Positions 60,601-64,000 of a stretch of 64,000 bases of DNA are shown here, piece by piece. The first letter of the stretch is position 1; each line of letters starts with the position of its first letter. Position numbers and translations under genes: made by a program. The stretch is from Pyricularia pennisetigena. Its lineage: Eukaryota; Ascomycota; Sordariomycetes; Magnaporthales; Pyriculariaceae. The stretch is taken from assembly GCF_004337985.1 (NCBI RefSeq), contig NC_043742.1, forward strand, positions 4,949,259 to 5,013,258. Direction: 5' to 3'. The notes beneath the pieces were generated by a model. That model ran no database searches. It was not told where the DNA came from and saw only the letters and a program-made list of their open reading frames with translations.

Positions 60601-63600
60601 TTTGGAGTTGCTTGCCCCAGTGCTGCCTAAGCGCTGTCCCAGCTCAGACGAGCGCAACGCGGTATGGGGTGTTGCGCCCCGCCGGATCTTGGCTGAGGAG
60701 GGTCAGAATGTCCAGCAGATGAGCAGCATCTTCCAGTTCTTGGTCCGTCACCCAGACTTGTTCTACGAATCGCGGGACAAGTTTATACTGCTGCTCATCC
60801 AATCTCTCCGCAAGGTAGCAGTTCCTCCTAACCCATCTAATGAGAACAAGAAGTTGACGCTCAACATGATGTGGCTGATATGGGAGTGGGAGCATCGCCG
60901 GGTCGAGGGCAAGGGTGCGAAGGTGGTCAATGGCGGCAGCATGGAGTCACCTGCGCAGAAGCGAACAATGGACATTGATTCCCAGCCTGCTCAGCCTCCA
61001 GGAAAGACCGAATATGTCATTCCCGCCCCGGCTCGACAGAAAATGGTTAGGTACTTGGTTGAGTTCATCGCTCAGCTCAATGAGCGGTACCAACTGCCGT
61101 CAGCAAAACCACGGGATGCATCCAATACGCCTGGACCGGCCCTGCCGCCACCCCCCACAGACATGTGCAAACGGGCCATGATGCTACTCTACAACCTTTT
61201 GCAACCTCAGTACTGGGGTGATCTTGAGTGTGACCTGTTTCCCAACGTGACAGAGATCATCCTGGCGAGCGATAAGACTACGTCCATCTTGTCGGCCGAC
61301 CCATCAGACAAGGAAAAGTACGATGACAAATTCCTGACCAACATCATCAACACCCTCCAGGTTGTGCGCATAATCCTCAATTTCAAGTCGGATGAGTGGA
61401 TTTTGAAGAACATGGAAAAGATCCAAAAGGTGCTTGACAAGTGCTTGAGGTCCGAGAACCCGGAGCTGCAGGACTGTTTGCATTTTGCAGATCCGAAGTA
61501 TGACGACGGACGCGAGATCCCTGCTACCGTCAAACGGATCCTCGATGCGATTCCCGTGGCATCCGACGACGTCCAGATGGAGGATGCGGACGCCGAGGGC
61601 GAGGCCGAGAGCCAGACATCGGAATTTGTCGCCTTTCTTTCTAACATTGCTACTGAGACGATGGCCGCCAACAACTACGTCGCTGGTATCAACATCCTTT
61701 GGTCTCTAGGCAAGAGGGACCCTCCGACTGTCGACCAGCACATACCTGCACTAATGAAGTCACTACAACAAAAGCTCGCCCGAGATCACGTTTCTCATTA
61801 CACCACCAAGGCTGCTATTGGAATGGGGCAGCGGCCGCAGGATCCCAATGCTACGGAGATCAATCCGTATGATCTCGAAATCCAGAGCGGTCTCATTCTC
61901 AAGGCAGTCGAGACCATGGCAAAGCGCATGGAGGTCTTGGGTGACAACCGCCGGCCATTCCTTAGTGTGGTGGCTTCTCTTGTGGACAAGTCTCTCAACA
62001 TTCCATTGTGCGACATGATCCTCAAGATGGTTGAGAACTGGGTCTTCCGGTCAGAGGGGACCTGGCCAACATTGAAGGAGAAGTGTGCAGTCCTCCACAA
62101 GATGCTTTCATTTGAGCACAGGCAAGATCAGACGATGCTACATCGCTTCCTTGAACTCGTTATCAGGATATACGAGGATCCCAAGATTGCCCGTACTGAG
62201 CTCACCGTGCGGCTCGAGCATGCCTTCTTGATTGGCACGAGAGCCCAGGATGTTGAGACGAGAAACCGTTTCTTGGCCATCTTTGACAAGAGTCTCCCCA
62301 GAGCGGCAACCACGCGTCTGCTCTATGTCATTCGATCACAGAACTGGGATACTCTTGCCGATTCTTATTGGCTCAGTCAGGCCCTGCACCTCCTGTTGGG
62401 CGCCATCGAGACGAATAGTCCGACCCAACTGCACTCGGAGGACTTCCGGGTCATGCCCGCATCTTGCAGATTCCAAAACTACGCCAGAGACCCTCGGGAG
62501 CCAAACATGATGTCAGACGACAAGTATGACTCCTTGATGGCTACGCATCGCCGGTTCGTTGCAGAGCTCGGAGATGTCAGAGTGCGGGACATCATTGAGC
62601 CGCTGTCCCAACTGCAGCATATCGAGTCTAAGCTGGCTCACGAGCTCTGGGTCAACCTCTTCCCAATGTTCTGGGCTGCTACCAAGAAGGACGACCGCCG
62701 GGACCTCGAACATGGTCTTGTGCAGCTGCTGACAAAAGACTACCATGCGCGACAAATCGATAGGAGGCCGAATGTTGTGCAAACACTTCTAGAGGGCGCG
62801 GCCAAGACTTGGCCTGCATGCAAGCTCCCCCCTCATGTCGTCAAATATGAAGCGAAAACATATGATGCGTGGTACACAGCCATGGTCCAGTTGGAAAATG
62901 CAGTCGTCCACCCGGAAGTCGAGTCCGCAAAGGTTAAGGAGAGCAATTTGGACGCACTCACGGAGCTGTATGCTTTGCTCCAGGAAGACGACCTGTTTTA
63001 CGGTATCTGGCGTAGGCGATGCCAGTTCCTTGAAACAAACTCTGCCCTTTCATACGAGCAGAATGGAATGTGGGATAAGGCCCAAAAGGGATATGAAGCC
63101 GCGCAGATCAAGGCTCGCACAGGCGTGATACCATTCTCTCAGGCCGAGTACATGCTCTGGGAGGACCACTGGATCCTTTGTGCTCAGAAGCTTCAACAGT
63201 GGGACATTCTCAAGGAATTTGCCAAACATGAGAATTACCAAGATCTCTTGTTGGAGTGTGCTTGGCGCGATCCCGAAATGTGGACAACGGCGGAGCGGCG
63301 GGAGGAGCTCGATAACGTCATCAAGGGCGTTATGGATGCTCCGACCCCCCGCCGGGCCTTCTTCCAGGCTTTCATGTCATTGCTCAAGCTGCACAGCAAG
63401 CAAGAAGGTATCCAGGATTTCACACGCGTTTGCGACGAAGCCATCCAGCTCTCGATCCGCAAGTGGCACCAGCTGCCCCGTCGCTTTACAAACGCGCACA
63501 TTCCACTGTTACAGAACTTCCAGCAGCTAGTTGAACTACATGATGCAAGCGTCATATGTAACAGCCTTGCCAATACAACCCTGGCAAATCTGGATAGCAA

Positions 63601-64000
63601 ATCAGGAGAGCTCAAACTGCTCCTGGGATCCTGGCGCGATAGGCTCCCCAACATGTGGGACGACATAACTGCCTGGCACGACCTCGTCACTTGGCGTCAG
63701 CACATTTTCGGCTTGATCAACACTACCTACCTCCAACTGTTACCACCCGGAACCCAACAGGCCGGAGGGTCTACCTTTGCATACAGAGGTTATCATGAGA
63801 CCGCTTGGATCATTAATCGTTTCGCTCAAGTGACCCGCAAGCATAACCTCCTTGACGTGTGCATCAATCAGCTCACACGGATCTATACCCTGCCTAACAT
63901 TGAAATTGCCGAGGCGTTCCTCAAACTCAAGGAACAAGCTATGTGCCACTACCAAAACCCGGAGGAATTGAACCAAGGACTTGAGGTCATCAACAACACG
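54675..64000 (+). CDS. TRA1: Tra1, PIKK-family scaffold of SAGA and NuA4 (5' part)
   Basis: Three exons so far: 54675-54729, 54826-54983, and 55061 to the window end, giving 3,051 residues without a stop; the gene runs off the edge. Introns are 96 and 77 nt. The first exon begins [20 protein letters not shown]. The large third exon is one continuous frame of 2,980 codons with no internal frameshift that I can find. The protein is a chain of HEAT-like helical repeats. The C-terminal part of what is visible (from about 61600, with [31 protein letters not shown] and [13 protein letters not shown]) matches the start of the FAT domain. The pseudokinase and FATC end lie outside. Tra1 is the activator-binding subunit shared by the SAGA and NuA4 histone acetyltransferase complexes. 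Confidence 0.95.

Overview
This window is nuclear DNA of a filamentous ascomycete. Genes are split by short GT-AG introns (about 55-125 nt) with fungal-type branch points. The proteins are typical of Pezizomycotina: Tra1, Mpe1, Get3, Yih1, Rgd2-type RhoGAP, an AA11 lytic polysaccharide monooxygenase with an X278-type tail, and mitochondrial Grx5 and uS13m. Protein style and the many A/T homopolymers in spacers suggest a Sordariomycete, perhaps Magnaporthales; that placement is an inference. I recognise no rRNA, tRNA, CRISPR array, intact transposon or clustered secondary-metabolism pathway.

Layout from left to right: F-box/ankyrin protein (+), mitochondrial monothiol glutaredoxin (+), gamma-glutamyltranspeptidase-like enzyme (-), cytosolic tryptophanyl-tRNA synthetase (-), mitochondrial release factor 1 (+), serine carboxypeptidase (+), PRELI/MSF1 protein (-), Mpe1 (+), Get3 (-), 5-hydroxyisourate hydrolase (+), a small basic protein of unknown function (-), FCH-DEP-RhoGAP protein (-), membrane dipeptidase (+), mitochondrial uS13 (-), METTL25-like methyltransferase (+), AA11 LPMO (-), AIG2-like protein (-), Yih1/IMPACT (+), ACT-domain CASTOR-like protein (-), and the first 3,051 residues of Tra1 (+), cut by the window end. 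Twenty genes are supported. Exon coordinates were worked out by hand from splice signals, reading phase and protein-family continuity; all but one junction (in the Trp-tRNA synthetase) closed cleanly.

Most genes are unrelated housekeeping functions. Four are mitochondrial (Grx5, mtRF1, PRELI, uS13m). Two face each other tail to tail and both touch amino-acid sensing: Yih1, a regulator of Gcn2 activation, and a CASTOR-like ACT-domain protein. The most unusual features are in gene structure: a 6-nt and an 8-nt internal microexon, an 18-nt exon, a first coding exon that is only the start codon, and a GC-AG intron.

The long spacers (26.2-30.5 kb, 41.9-47.3 kb, 51.4-54.7 kb) hold simple repeats and homopolymers but no gene I can support. 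I found no clear previously undescribed multi-gene system.
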